Part shown: in pieces, positions 50,004 through 58,607 of the stretch | Layout of the letters: the number at the start of each line of letters is the position of its first letter | Position numbering within the stretch: position 1 is the first letter of the stretch | IMG/VR virus record: IMGVR_UViG_3300020203_000008 | Location: 62,001-126,000 of that record | Reading direction: 5' to 3' (one strand) | Length of the DNA: 64,000 nucleotides | Origin: a virus | Made by a program: the position numbers and the translations under genes | The notes under the pieces: model-generated | What the model was told of the DNA's origin: nothing | The model's database searches: none | Seen by the model: only the letters and a program-made list of their open reading frames with translations

Positions 50004-50957
50004 CTAAAACTTCACGCTCGTCTTGAGGCCAACAATCGCCGTCTCGAACAAGCTCATACGAGACTTCGCCTCACCGAGACCAGTCTCCAAAAGCTCCTCG
50101 TACTCCACAGTGCGGGCAGTCAAACGCTGGTAATCAGTCACCAGCTTGGCATACCGATCAGATGAGATCTGCTTACCGGTGCGTTGGATCTCAGTGATCT
50201 CAGCCATGATCTCATCCACCGCATCACAAGTCTCAGCCTCAAAAGCCTTACGGACCATCTGACGCTGCTTCTTGTCATCGATCAGCGGCAAGGAGTGGAA
50301 CGTAGATTCCGTACCGGGGAGAGCGTTCACGAACGTCTCCAGAGATTCCATCTTGACAGCCTGATCTTCGGTGATGAAATATACTGCTCCACCTTCACGG
50401 ACCAGAGTCGCGCCGAAGTCCAGGACACGCTTTCGGATGAACTCTCGGATGGCATAGGCGTTCAGGGAATCCTTCCAAGCTGCAAACTCGGAACGAATCT
50501 CTTCGGTAATTTCATCAACCTTGAGGTTGCCATTCACGTTGTCAGGGAGATCCTTAACAACAATTGCTGTCGTGTTCTTGTGAAATTCGATATCCCGGAG
50601 CTGAACATAATCCAGCTTCCGACCCTTACGATCAACGGTCTGACGCACAATACGTCGGCAGATAACGTTCTCGCCACGACCACCGAAGTCTTCAACAAGG
50701 TAGTTCTCGAAGACATTCACGTTGCTAGTCGGGATCTTCTTACGTGCTGCGTTCGAAGCAACTCGGCGGAAAACGTCGAAGTCTTTCGGGTAGGGCGGGA
50801 TCGTGGACGAAAGACCTACGGTATTCAGTCCGTTCACAACGTCTGCGTGAGACACCTTAAGGGTTTGGGAGACGGTGTACCAACAAAGCCGACCGAGCAG
50901 TACGCTCTTGTCGGCCAGGTTGACTCGCTTTACATGCTCTTGCAAAATATCAGTCAA
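50004..50957 (-). CDS. DUF6744-like phage protein (TTG start)
   Basis: A 317-residue protein with TTG start after AGGAGG. It contains YIVCRRIVRQTVDRKG-like strands and MESLETFVNALPG, and resembles a phage protein family I recall as DUF6744; that name is from memory. Helical C-terminus with GEAKSRMSLFETAIVGLKTS. No function is known. Confidence 0.6.
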   Translation of the reverse strand: MTDILQEHVKRVNLADKSVLLGRLCWYTVSQTLKVSHADVVNGLNTVGLSSTIPPYPKDFDVFRRVASNAARKKIPTSNVNVFENYLVEDFGGRGENVICRRIVRQTVDRKGRKLDYVQLRDIEFHKNTTAIVVKDLPDNVNGNLKVDEITEEIRSEFAAWKDSLNAYAIREFIRKRVLDFGATLVREGGAVYFITEDQAVKMESLETFVNALPGTESTFHSLPLIDDKKQRQMVRKAFEAETCDAVDEIMAEITEIQRTGKQISSDRYAKLVTDYQRLTARTVEYEELLETGLGEAKSRMSLFETAIVGLKTSVKF

Positions 50958-50983
50958 TGCATTCCTCCTACGTTAAGTTGCAT

Positions 50984-51190
50984 TTACAGAACTACGGGAT
51001 CTTCAAGACCCTCGGTGGTCAGATCACTTGCCGTGTTGTCCAAACCAGCTTCGGCCTTGTCGGCTTCAAGCACGTTCCAGAGATCCAAAAGGATGTCCAA
51101 AACTTGCGTTCGGGTGTAGATCGAACGGCCTTCCTGCTCCCGGTTCTCCCGGAGCTTCTCCTCAAGCAGACCTCGGTACTTATCAAACAT
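50984..51190 (-). CDS. Small helical protein (68 aa)
   Basis: ATG 51190 overlaps the upstream stop by eight bases and begins MFDKYRGLLEEKLREN. Helical with an acidic tail. The frame extends further upstream but crosses the previous gene. Function unknown. Confidence 0.6.
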   Translation of the reverse strand: MFDKYRGLLEEKLRENREQEGRSIYTRTQVLDILLDLWNVLEADKAEAGLDNTASDLTTEGLEDPVVL

Positions 51191-51527
51191 CGATTTGCTC
51201 CCCCGTGTCAAGAGCCGCAGCGATCTGCTGAAGCCTTCTTTCGGCGTCATCCATCTGAGCCCGCGAAACGGGCTTAAAGATTTCAACCATAGTTTTCACT
51301 TCGTTAATCCTCACATCGAAGATCCTCATTTCCGAGCCGCGACGATGCCTGTATTCTTCAGTCAACATGAACTGGTATCGGGCTGGTGGATGGGCGTCGT
51401 TGTCATGTATCCCACAATAGATCACATGAGCGCCTTGAAGTGCGTCTTTCAGGTATTGGGCAGCCTCCCAATTGCGGGTATCAATCAGATATTCTTGGCC
51501 AGGCCAAAGACGATCTTCAACTCCCAT
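51183..51527 (-). CDS. Phage protein, unknown
   Basis: A 114-residue alpha/beta protein (WEAAQYLKDALQGAHVIYCG). It follows the ViaA-like gene group and overlaps both neighbours. Function unknown. Confidence 0.65.
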   Translation of the reverse strand: MGVEDRLWPGQEYLIDTRNWEAAQYLKDALQGAHVIYCGIHDNDAHPPARYQFMLTEEYRHRRGSEMRIFDVRINEVKTMVEIFKPVSRAQMDDAERRLQQIAAALDTGEQIDV

Positions 51528-51843
51528 GAGCCAACTCCTTAGCTACCCTCAGCAATCCCTCAGTGGCAGCCTCAAGATCTTCAATCGTTGGGACACGGGC
51601 CAAAGTTAGTCCCTTGCTGTTGATGGTAAAGGTTTGTGAGTACCAGTAATCTTCGAAACCTTCTGCTAAATGCACGGCCACATGCGGTAATATTTCGCTG
51701 CGGTTAGGTGAAGGACTTATGGAATCTACGACGACGTGAACACCGTTTAGCTTGTCTATACCGGAGGAGTCTACGCGCCAGGCTGTGGTGTCAATAACAT
51801 ACGTCTCGCCGATAATGACACTATAGGGAGTTGAAGATCTCAC
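51517..51843 (-). CDS. Phage protein downstream of ViaA-like gene, unknown
   Basis: A 108-residue protein starting at GTG 51843 inside the end of the ViaA-like gene. It is beta-rich (PYSVIIGETYVIDTTAWRV). Overlap suggests coupled expression with the VWA protein. Confidence 0.6.
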   Translation of the reverse strand: MRSSTPYSVIIGETYVIDTTAWRVDSSGIDKLNGVHVVVDSISPSPNRSEILPHVAVHLAEGFEDYWYSQTFTINSKGLTLARVPTIEDLEAATEGLLRVAKELAHGS

Positions 51844-53410
51844 GGACCGATTCCCCTGAAGTCAACGACTTAATAGTCGCGACCTGCTGATCGCAAATCG
51901 TCCACATAGGTTCATCTCTAGCGGATCCACCAATGTTCACTCCCCAGACCTGGAAACCAAGCCGGTCCTGTTCCTTCTTGAACTCCGTGAGCCACTGATC
52001 ATCCACACTGCACATACCATCAGTAGCGAACACGATGTCGGCCTTAACTGCACCAAACCGTTCGTGCTGCTCCTGAAGGATTGTCAGAGCATGAGTGAGG
52101 GGAGTCCGGAAATCGGTTCCCCCACCGAAGAAGAATTCAGCGAAGTCGAGCACCTTGTCGGCGTCGATGTTCTGTGAATCCCTAAAGTCGTCAATCCTGA
52201 TTTGGTGCGGACTGCCGAACTGGATTGCATAGAACTCTCGCTTCTGCTTCCTCGCAATGTGCAGCAAGCACAGACCAAGAGCCTTGGTCCATATTTCAGG
52301 CTCACCACTCATCGAACCAGAACCATCGTGGCAGAAAACAATGCCGCCCTTAGCGACCTTCTCATAACCGCGCATCTTGTACTGAAGCAGGTTCCGATCC
52401 ATGTACTGCTTGAAGAACTTCATCCTCCGTAGAGGGTGCATAAGCTGTCCAAGCTCAGACGGCAGGACACGACGCAGGTTATTGCCCTGCTCCACGTCAT
52501 ACACTTCTTCCGGCGTGTAGTTCACCTTGCGCCGGTTCTCGGTGAAGGCCAAACGCTTCATAGGACCAAACAGTTCAGCGATCTTCTTAAACTTCGGGCT
52601 ATTCAACTTCCGTGCAAGTTCCATACGCTCATTGGCGGGCAGACGGTGAAGTTGACCCGGCTCCAAACCCCAAGCCTGAGCCATGTTCTCCTGGGCTTCC
52701 ATGTCCTCATTGGCCTGCTTCATGGCCTGCTTCATAGCGCCACGGATCTCGGGACCCGCACCGTTCAAAGCATCCTTAAGCTCCTGGCCCTTCTCCTGCA
52801 TCTGCTGCTGGAGAGCTTCCATACGCTCCTGAAGCTGCTTAGCCTTCTCCTGGTAATCCTGAGGCTCCGAATCTTCGGGGTTGTTCTCAGTCCAATCCTT
52901 GAACATCTCCTCAAGGTCGCGCTGCTCCTGCTGAGCCTGAGCCATCTGCGCCATAAGCTCCTGAAGTTCCTGAGCAAGTTTCTGCTCCCCTTCGAGCTTG
53001 TCGTAAAGCGTTTCTATGTCAGGCTCAATGGTGTTGAATGCCAGAGCCGCACCAATGTCGTCGCCCTGAGTCCACATACGCAATTCTCTGTAGTCAGGGA
53101 GATCTACTGCTTCCTGCATAACCTTGCGGTTAACGAGGTTTTGAGGACGCACCTTGTTCTCGTCCAACAGGTCAGGATCAACCTTCCAAAGAGACAGGTA
53201 AAGATCCTGGGTTACTGGATAGGCAAGATCGCCAGCCTTGGAGTCGGCCAGCTTGTCTCGCATAGCCCGATATTCCTTCATCTCCTCTAGGAGACGTTGG
53301 TGATCTTGCCGGTCGTAACGGTCGCTATCAATCGTAAATGGTGAAAGGTCGTTAGGGTTTGGGCTCTTCTTGCCCTTACCCATCCAATCTTTGAGAAAAT
53401 CCTTAGCCAT
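51821..53410 (-). CDS. VWA protein, ViaA-like, partner of the RavA-like ATPase
   Basis: A 529-residue protein. The first 300 residues include a long Gln/Glu/Leu coiled coil (ALQQQMQEKGQELKDALNG). The VWA domain begins with VFCHDGSGSMSG (about residue 360), supplying the DxSxS metal site, followed by FGGGTDF and VFATDG, the other metal-site parts. Together with the RavA-like ATPase about 700 bases upstream, this matches the RavA-ViaA pair. ViaA is a CoxE-type VWA protein that stimulates RavA. The phage role is unknown. Confidence 0.8.
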   Translation of the reverse strand: MAKDFLKDWMGKGKKSPNPNDLSPFTIDSDRYDRQDHQRLLEEMKEYRAMRDKLADSKAGDLAYPVTQDLYLSLWKVDPDLLDENKVRPQNLVNRKVMQEAVDLPDYRELRMWTQGDDIGAALAFNTIEPDIETLYDKLEGEQKLAQELQELMAQMAQAQQEQRDLEEMFKDWTENNPEDSEPQDYQEKAKQLQERMEALQQQMQEKGQELKDALNGAGPEIRGAMKQAMKQANEDMEAQENMAQAWGLEPGQLHRLPANERMELARKLNSPKFKKIAELFGPMKRLAFTENRRKVNYTPEEVYDVEQGNNLRRVLPSELGQLMHPLRRMKFFKQYMDRNLLQYKMRGYEKVAKGGIVFCHDGSGSMSGEPEIWTKALGLCLLHIARKQKREFYAIQFGSPHQIRIDDFRDSQNIDADKVLDFAEFFFGGGTDFRTPLTHALTILQEQHERFGAVKADIVFATDGMCSVDDQWLTEFKKEQDRLGFQVWGVNIGGSARDEPMWTICDQQVATIKSLTSGESVREIFNSL

Positions 53411-53588
53411 GAGTTAGCCTTACTTCCGTGATTCTGTTACGCTGGATTGCAAGTTTGCTTTCAACAAAAACGTAATCCTTGTCCCAGCCAGTTACGGTCC
53501 AAGCACAGTTATCGTCATCATCATCAATGATGACTTGATCTCCTTTTTCAATCTCAATTTCTCTGGTAGCTTTTATCTTAAGGCTCAT
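53403..53588 (-). CDS. Small protein between RavA- and ViaA-like genes
   Basis: A 61-residue beta-like protein (KATREIEIEKGDQVIIDDDD, then WTVTGWDKDYVFVES). It overlaps the ViaA-like start by eight bases. Looks like an SH3- or KOW-like barrel; function unknown. Confidence 0.6.
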   Translation of the reverse strand: MSLKIKATREIEIEKGDQVIIDDDDDNCAWTVTGWDKDYVFVESKLAIQRNRITEVRLTHG

Positions 53589-54053
53589 TTAAATCCCCAA
53601 TACCTTCCTGGTAAAGATCGGCTTAATCAATTCCTCTAGCCCCTTAAAAGCATCACCTTGGATGCCGATATTCGTTCCTCCGTAGCTCAGGTGGTTGGGA
53701 ACACCAAGTGTAACAAGCATCTCACTCAGTCTAACGCCTGTTGCCTTGTGTTCCTCCATCCGCTCTTGCCTAATCGTTTGTGCAATCTGATGCTTCTTGA
53801 TATTGAAAGCTTCTTCAGATTCGCGCTTAGCAGATTCATCGGCATAGTCTTTCCACCAACCAACGATAGACCGACCATGGATCTTGTAGTCCATCCCAGT
53901 GAGAGTTGTGGAGTTAAGGTAAACAACCATTGGGTGACCCGTCTTGTCCCCAACGCGCTTAACTACACCTTTTACTGGGTGGAGCAAACCCAAGTTAAAC
54001 TTCTTGGAGACGATGGCAACTTCGGCTCCAGGGTAAAGATCGTCAGCGTTCAT
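53589..54053 (-). CDS. Protein in the RavA/ViaA cluster, unknown
   Basis: A 154-residue protein starting at ATG with GGAAGGAG ahead. The N-terminus (DDLYPGAEVAIVSKKFN, HPVKGVVKRVGDKTG) is beta-barrel-like, the rest helical. It lies after a hairpin and directly before the two VWA-cluster genes. Confidence 0.6.
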   Translation of the reverse strand: MNADDLYPGAEVAIVSKKFNLGLLHPVKGVVKRVGDKTGHPMVVYLNSTTLTGMDYKIHGRSIVGWWKDYADESAKRESEEAFNIKKHQIAQTIRQERMEEHKATGVRLSEMLVTLGVPNHLSYGGTNIGIQGDAFKGLEELIKPIFTRKVLGI

Positions 54054-54073
54054 CTGTCTCCTTCCGGGAGGGC

Positions 54074-54100
54074 TTGGGAGAGGGACGTTCCCCCTCCCAA
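54074..54100 (-). terminator. Hairpin after the RavA-like gene
   Basis: TTGGGAGAGGG (54074-54084) and CCCCCTCCCAA (54090-54100); on the minus strand all 11 positions pair, one as G-U, around a five-base loop. No T run follows, and the next ribosome site begins right after it, so it may attenuate or stabilise rather than fully stop. Confidence 0.5.
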
Positions 54101-54110
54101 CAAAGCTGCA

Positions 54111-55298
54111 CTAGAGAGAGACTTCAGTGTCGATATTGAAGATCTCTTTGAGCAGCCGCTTCGTGACACTCAACAGCCGGGTACGAACTTCCTCGACCTT
54201 GGCAGACTTACGCTTAGAAGACTCCACCTGCTTAGACAGCTTGTGGAGATCATCCTTAGCCTTGTCAACCTTGTTGTGAAGCTCCACACCCTTCTTGTTC
54301 TTCAACTGCGGATCAACCGACTTGTCAGCAAGAACCTTGTCAAGCTCACTTGACAGCTTCTCAACAGTTTCAAGCAGGCTCATAGCTTCCTTGTCGAGCG
54401 GATTTGCAAGCTCCAGAAGGAGACGCTCAACCTTAGGCTGCTCTTCCTTAGAAGTCCACAGGACGTGAGCCAAGGGACGCATGTGCTCGATATCCGCAAC
54501 CGTCTGACCGTCCAGATATGCGGCAGCCCTGATAATCTTCAGGCACTCCACAAAGCGTCGGTCGGTCGGCTCGATACCATCGGTGCGGAGATCCGCCCGG
54601 ACAGTCTGGAGGGCATCCAGAACGTCTCCAGGGACCTCAACAGCCAGACTGGCCTGGTGAGCTTCCTGAATCTCATCCCAAGTGATGAGCTTGTCGGTCG
54701 GTCCAGAAGCACTGATCTTGAGCATCTGGATAAAGTTCCCAGGCTCCTGAATGCGCTTCGTGATCAGCCGGAACTGCACTCGGTCATAGATGGCGTTCAG
54801 TTCCTCACCATCGGGAAGCTCGTTAGAAGCACAGAACATGGTGTGAAGGGGCAGGTCATGCACCTGACCATCGTTCCGGAACTTCCGTTCGTTCAATGCC
54901 CAAAGAAGCGTGTTCAGAATAGCCGAGTTGGCCTTCCAAATCTCGTCCAAGAACCAGACGTGAGCCTCAGGGGCAAAGCCCTTAGTGACGAATGCGAAAC
55001 GATCCTCTTCCAGGCCCTTAAGGCTGACAGGACCGTTGATCTCTTCCGGAGTGGAAGTACGGGTCATGAGCGTGTCGAAGAAGTTGTAATCTCCGCCGAT
55101 CATTTCCATCATCTTCACAATGGACCGCGACTTGGCCACACCAGGCTCACCGAGCTGGAAGTGGTGAGTCCCGGAAACCAAAGCGAGAACCTGAGTCTCG
55201 ATGATGTCGTTACGCTCGATCAGGTGGGTCCGGAGACCATCCTTCAGAGTCTCGAACTTCTCCGGCAAAGTCGGAGTAGTGGTGGTGGTGTCTGACAT
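54111..55298 (-). CDS. MoxR AAA+ ATPase, RavA-like
   Basis: A 395-residue ATPase. Walker A GEPGVAKS (50-57), then LMTRTSTPEEINGPVSL, Walker B WFLDEIWKANSAILNTLL, FCASNELPDG and the arginine-finger segment YDRVQFRL. The phrases LMTR-STPEE, FLDEIWKA and ASNELP match RavA closely. A helical C-terminal region (from about 300) replaces the RavA LARA insertion. The paired VWA gene supports a RavA-ViaA type chaperone-like system. Confidence 0.85.
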   Translation of the reverse strand: MSDTTTTTPTLPEKFETLKDGLRTHLIERNDIIETQVLALVSGTHHFQLGEPGVAKSRSIVKMMEMIGGDYNFFDTLMTRTSTPEEINGPVSLKGLEEDRFAFVTKGFAPEAHVWFLDEIWKANSAILNTLLWALNERKFRNDGQVHDLPLHTMFCASNELPDGEELNAIYDRVQFRLITKRIQEPGNFIQMLKISASGPTDKLITWDEIQEAHQASLAVEVPGDVLDALQTVRADLRTDGIEPTDRRFVECLKIIRAAAYLDGQTVADIEHMRPLAHVLWTSKEEQPKVERLLLELANPLDKEAMSLLETVEKLSSELDKVLADKSVDPQLKNKKGVELHNKVDKAKDDLHKLSKQVESSKRKSAKVEEVRTRLLSVTKRLLKEIFNIDTEVSL

Positions 55299-55320
55299 TA
55301 TTACCTTTCTGTACGGTTAT

Positions 55321-56142
55321 TTACTGGACTGGGATAGAAGGTAGAACTGTCTTGCAACCAAACTTTAGCTGATCAATTGTGCAATCTGTCGGGTTTTTAT
55401 CTGGCCTTGGCCGCATAAAAACGGGCTGGTAAAGTCTCGGCTCATGCCGATTGTTGCAATAGAGGTAACGTACTTCTATAACGTCACCTTCTACGAGCTT
55501 TGTCAGGTTCTTTTCTGTTACAGCTACTGAACCGACATCTGTGAGAATCCCATTGTCGTCATAAACGCTGACGGCAACGGAACGCTTACCTTCTCTGCCG
55601 ACCTCCGTGATGATGCAGTCAACAGTCTCAACAAGCTTGGCCTTAAGCGAGAAGTTAGAACGCTTGCCGCAGGTATACGGTGCATCCAACTTCTTGATCA
55701 TGAGGCCCTCAGCATTGTTATCTACAACCCAGCGGGCCAACCTAATCTTGTCTACCGCAGTAGTGCAAGATGGCACTAGCTTAATCCGTTGGGTTCGGGC
55801 TGATAGAACTGAGATTACAGGTACGAGACTTTCACGTCGGAGCTTGAACGCGGTCTCCGGTGTGATTCCTGGTGCAAGTGGTAGGTCGAAGACCCAGAAT
55901 ACACCGCCGACGACTTCGCCGTCAAGAACCCAATCTCCGTTGATTCCGGAGAGTAGGTCGGCGATCTCTCGGTCAACACGAGTTTCGTTGCGCCGACCGC
56001 AACCGAACACCTTGCCGTCCTTTACTCCGATGGCAAGACGCTCACCGTCGAGCTTCTGCTCGAATGCCCACTCGGAACTGTGAGCATATTCCTCAATGTC
56101 CCCAAAAGGGACACTGTTCGCAAGCTGAACCTCAAACTTCAA
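55321..56142 (-). CDS. ATP-dependent DNA ligase, minimal
   Basis: A 273-residue ligase. Motif I is EQKLDGERLA with catalytic Lys30; motif III VFWVFDLPL, motif IV EGLMIKKLD, motif V SLKAKLVE; the OB-fold ends with FMRPRPDK (motif VI-type). Only 29 residues precede the catalytic Lys, so there is no N-terminal DNA-binding domain. It seals nicks and could work with the Ku protein 3 kb upstream. Confidence 0.88.
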   Translation of the reverse strand: MKFEVQLANSVPFGDIEEYAHSSEWAFEQKLDGERLAIGVKDGKVFGCGRRNETRVDREIADLLSGINGDWVLDGEVVGGVFWVFDLPLAPGITPETAFKLRRESLVPVISVLSARTQRIKLVPSCTTAVDKIRLARWVVDNNAEGLMIKKLDAPYTCGKRSNFSLKAKLVETVDCIITEVGREGKRSVAVSVYDDNGILTDVGSVAVTEKNLTKLVEGDVIEVRYLYCNNRHEPRLYQPVFMRPRPDKNPTDCTIDQLKFGCKTVLPSIPVQ

Positions 56143-56489
56143 CCGTAACGCTCCTTGATCCTTGCAGCTTCAGTCGCGTAGCTCATAACAAGCTTCAGAG
56201 AAGAACCTTGAGTTGTGACGAGAGACCCCTTAGGAAATCGGCCTGCTCCATCAAGCATTCTTACGACGATCTTAGTACGCTTCTTTGTGACGATCTCGGC
56301 ATGCATGCCGCGAATATACTTAGGAGATATAGTGTTTGAAAACATGACGACATCTCCAGTCTCAAGGTCATTCTGGAACTTCTGTCCAAGCTTCTTACGT
56401 CTATCCATGATTGTCTCAAAAAGCTCGTCAAGATTTTCGTCAAGGTTACCAAGATAGATAGCGCCAATTATTTGTGAGAGATCTGCCAT
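56139..56489 (-). CDS. Phage protein, unknown
   Basis: A 116-residue protein. Residues about 40-85 (TGDVVMFSNTISPKYIRGMH, AEIVTKKRTKIVVRM) look like a barrel; ends are helical. It overlaps the ligase start by four bases. Confidence 0.6.
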   Translation of the reverse strand: MADLSQIIGAIYLGNLDENLDELFETIMDRRKKLGQKFQNDLETGDVVMFSNTISPKYIRGMHAEIVTKKRTKIVVRMLDGAGRFPKGSLVTTQGSSLKLVMSYATEAARIKERYG

Positions 56490-56659
56490 TACGGCTCCTT
56501 ATACGATTCGATTTCTTCTTGCTCAAAAGCCTCTTGCAGAACTTGGATTAGCTCACCAAGTTTACGATCGATGATGACACCCCAAATCTTATTGGGTCCA
56601 CCAAGCTCTACGGTGCCGACTAGACCACCGTCGTTTAGCTCAACTTTGATTCTGGGCAT
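56489..56659 (-). CDS. Small protein (56 aa)
   Basis: ATG 56659 to TAA sharing one base with the next ATG (TAATG). It opens MPRIKVELNDGGLVGTVELG and ends in an acidic helix. It overlaps the end of the previous gene by 20 bases. Probably a real small gene; function unknown. Confidence 0.6.
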   Translation of the reverse strand: MPRIKVELNDGGLVGTVELGGPNKIWGVIIDRKLGELIQVLQEAFEQEEIESYKEP

Positions 56660-57119
56660 AACGATCCTTGATCTCTTGTACTTCGGCTTCTACCTCGCCA
56701 TCTACGATGGGTACAAGCTGGCTTGAGTTTATGTAAATCGTTTCATCTAGATCAAATCGTGACTTATATTGCTGCTTTGTACCGTCATAATCGGTGTACC
56801 ATGGACCGTGACGTACATTGTGTTCAAGGTGTTCGACCCGAACCGTATAAGTTCTTCGATTGCCATAGTCTCGGACTGTCTCAATTCTTACAAGTGCTCC
56901 ATCGAAGAACTTAGGCAAATATCCGTTCGGATCGCGTTTCACCTTAACCAGATCATCGATATGAAAGAGGAAAATCTGACTATCGATACGGTCACTCGAC
57001 TTCTCTCGGATTCGCTTACTGAAAAGGTTCCGAATAACCCGGAGATCATCGTCCAAAGCGCCCTGATCGAGCAGGGAAACAACCGCTTTCGCTTCCTGCG
57101 AGCTAAGTCTCCTAGCCAT
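56640..57119 (-). CDS. Phage protein, unknown
   Basis: A 159-residue protein; ATG 57119 overlaps the upstream stop by eight bases (a longer frame upstream is out of context). Middle is beta-rich (LVRIETVRDYGNRRTYTVRV); N-terminus helical. Function unknown. Confidence 0.6.
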   Translation of the reverse strand: MARRLSSQEAKAVVSLLDQGALDDDLRVIRNLFSKRIREKSSDRIDSQIFLFHIDDLVKVKRDPNGYLPKFFDGALVRIETVRDYGNRRTYTVRVEHLEHNVRHGPWYTDYDGTKQQYKSRFDLDETIYINSSQLVPIVDGEVEAEVQEIKDRYAQNQS

Positions 57120-57492
57120 CTGAAAGCTCCTTAGCTGTAGCCTGCAAAGCAGCGATGGTCTTAATGCGTTCGAATTCCTCGGCGTCATGCTGCTTCTCAC
57201 GTTTTTCCTGCTGGATGGCAGCGATATTGCTACGCTCGTATTCGCCAATAGCAATATCAAGGTGCTTACAACGGCCATACTGCTCATGACCCCTGATAAG
57301 AACCTTAAGGTCATGCTTCTTGTTCTTATTGCGAGTCATGGCATAACCCTGACAGGTGCAGTCAGCTTCAAACTCTCGGGCCGAGGGGAGGCTGCTGTAA
57401 ATAGGCGTGAGATCCACCTTGTAGATCTTGTCGTACTGAGTGTCTGATGGCACTCGGAACATGAATTCTGTGACTTGTTCAACTTGGTGCAT
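57112..57492 (-). CDS. SWIM-type zinc-finger protein
   Basis: A 126-residue protein with ATG 57492 after AGGAGG (spacing five). DCTCQGYAMTRNK and GRCKHLDIAIGEYE give a CxC...CxH pattern, the SWIM zinc motif, which in other proteins binds DNA or partners. The C-terminal 50 residues are a Glu/Lys-rich helix. Function in the phage unknown. Confidence 0.7.
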   Translation of the reverse strand: MHQVEQVTEFMFRVPSDTQYDKIYKVDLTPIYSSLPSAREFEADCTCQGYAMTRNKNKKHDLKVLIRGHEQYGRCKHLDIAIGEYERSNIAAIQQEKREKQHDAEEFERIKTIAALQATAKELSDG

Positions 57493-57501
57493 GTTCACCT
57501 C

Positions 57502-58014
57502 CTAAGAGATCGGGAGTGGCAAAACCACGGAATCTGTTGCAGATGTTGCAAGCTGATGCTTCTCAAAGCCAGCCTCTAGAAGCCGGGACTTGACCAGAAA
57601 GTCATTCGGTAGGATCCCGTAAACCTCTTGCTCTAGGGTACGTTCGATTGCCCAACTATGATTTATGGGCACACCGAAATAGAATGCTTTGGTGTCGTAA
57701 TCCCAAGTGGGATCGTAAGCATTGCCTTGGCGATCAATAACCCAGGCATGCTGAATAGGGATAGCAAGATCTTCGCTGATCCCCCATCCCTCACAGTAGG
57801 TATAACGGCTGCTATCGACAAGAAGGGCATTCATGAAACAGAGCTTCTTCTCGCCGCGCTCAAGATCTGTCTCGCCTAGAGGACGACCTTGGAAGCCGTA
57901 ACCGTAGTGAAGGACGAGAGCTTCGTAGCTCTTGAATTGCAGGTTATCTCGTCCGTTCATGCCTTCTTGGAAGGAGGCTATGACTTCAAGATAGCGTTTC
58001 AGTTCCTGAATCAT
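57502..58014 (-). CDS. Phage protein, unknown (conserved Cys/His/Trp motif)
   Basis: A 170-residue protein; start at ATG 58014, in the end of the previous gene. The middle LCFMNALLVDSSRYTYCEGW, then IQHAWVIDRQGNAYDPTW and FYFGVPINHSWAIE, recalls a papain-like or transglutaminase-like Cys...His...Asp arrangement found in small actinophage proteins. The enzymatic reading is inference. Confidence 0.55.
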   Translation of the reverse strand: MIQELKRYLEVIASFQEGMNGRDNLQFKSYEALVLHYGYGFQGRPLGETDLERGEKKLCFMNALLVDSSRYTYCEGWGISEDLAIPIQHAWVIDRQGNAYDPTWDYDTKAFYFGVPINHSWAIERTLEQEVYGILPNDFLVKSRLLEAGFEKHQLATSATDSVVLPLPIS

Positions 58015-58339
58015 CGTCGTCAAGACCGATGCCCTCCTTGCCAACAAGATCCTCAAGGGTCTTCTTGAGTTTCTCGCCAGCGTTAGCGATCTTCTCGTCG
58101 TCGCGTTCCACTTGATCCATACGGGCGATCATCTCAAACTCCTCATCGATCTTGCGCTGTTCGGGATTTGAGAATGCCTTAGCGGGATCCAGAATGAACA
58201 TGGCTTGTGCCATGTGTGGCCCACCCTTCTCGGCGGGAATGGCAGCAAAGCCTGCAACTTCAAGGCCAAGCTCTTGTGCAACCTTGTTCAGGTTTTCTCG
58301 CAAAACCGCTAGGGCGTCCATCGGATTGTCAGACATCAT
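57986..58339 (-). CDS. Phage protein, unknown
   Basis: A 117-residue acidic helical protein (NPEQRKIDEEFEMIARMDQV; tail GLDDDDSGTETLS). The start at 58339 or 58336 overlaps the upstream stop. Function unknown. Confidence 0.6.
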   Translation of the reverse strand: MMSDNPMDALAVLRENLNKVAQELGLEVAGFAAIPAEKGGPHMAQAMFILDPAKAFSNPEQRKIDEEFEMIARMDQVERDDEKIANAGEKLKKTLEDLVGKEGIGLDDDDSGTETLS

Positions 58340-58607
58340 TAGCCCCCTTCGCTTCTTTGACGAAACCGAAAAGTTCCTTCAGCAGCTTGGCAGAAATACG
58401 TTTAAATTCGGCCTTCTGTTCGTCTGTCATGATGTTTGTCCATTGCAGGCCAATCTCTAGACCCGCCTTTTCAATCTTCTTGGAGTAGACCAAAAGCTTC
58501 GTCAAATCCTGGTCAATCATCTGAAGTTTCTGGGTGATCTCAGATTGCATCTTAATCTTGAGTTCCATGTCATCTTCGGTCAGGATTTTCTCGTCGCCAT
58601 CCGTCAT
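58329..58607 (-). CDS. Small helical protein, unknown
   Basis: A 92-residue helical protein (LKIKMQSEITQKLQMIDQDL). It begins at the Ku stop with a one-base overlap and so is translationally coupled to Ku. Confidence 0.6.
   Translation of the reverse strand: MTDGDEKILTEDDMELKIKMQSEITQKLQMIDQDLTKLLVYSKKIEKAGLEIGLQWTNIMTDEQKAEFKRISAKLLKELFGFVKEAKGANDV

Noticed and set aside
50184-51119. Long plus-strand open frame opposite the DUF6744-like gene
   Set aside because: It is the antisense of a well-supported minus-strand gene with ribosome sites and coupling; the translated sequence is low in natural pattern.
52436-53290. Long plus-strand open frame opposite the ViaA-like gene
   Set aside because: Antisense to a gene with a clear VWA domain; Leu/His-rich translation is typical of a shadow frame.
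54465-55295. Plus-strand open frame opposite the RavA-like gene
   Set aside because: Antisense shadow of an ATPase with complete Walker motifs.
51821-55298. CobS/CobT cobaltochelatase-like pair supporting B12 for the reductase
   Set aside because: Attractive because of the class II reductase, but the ATPase phrases match RavA much better than CobS.
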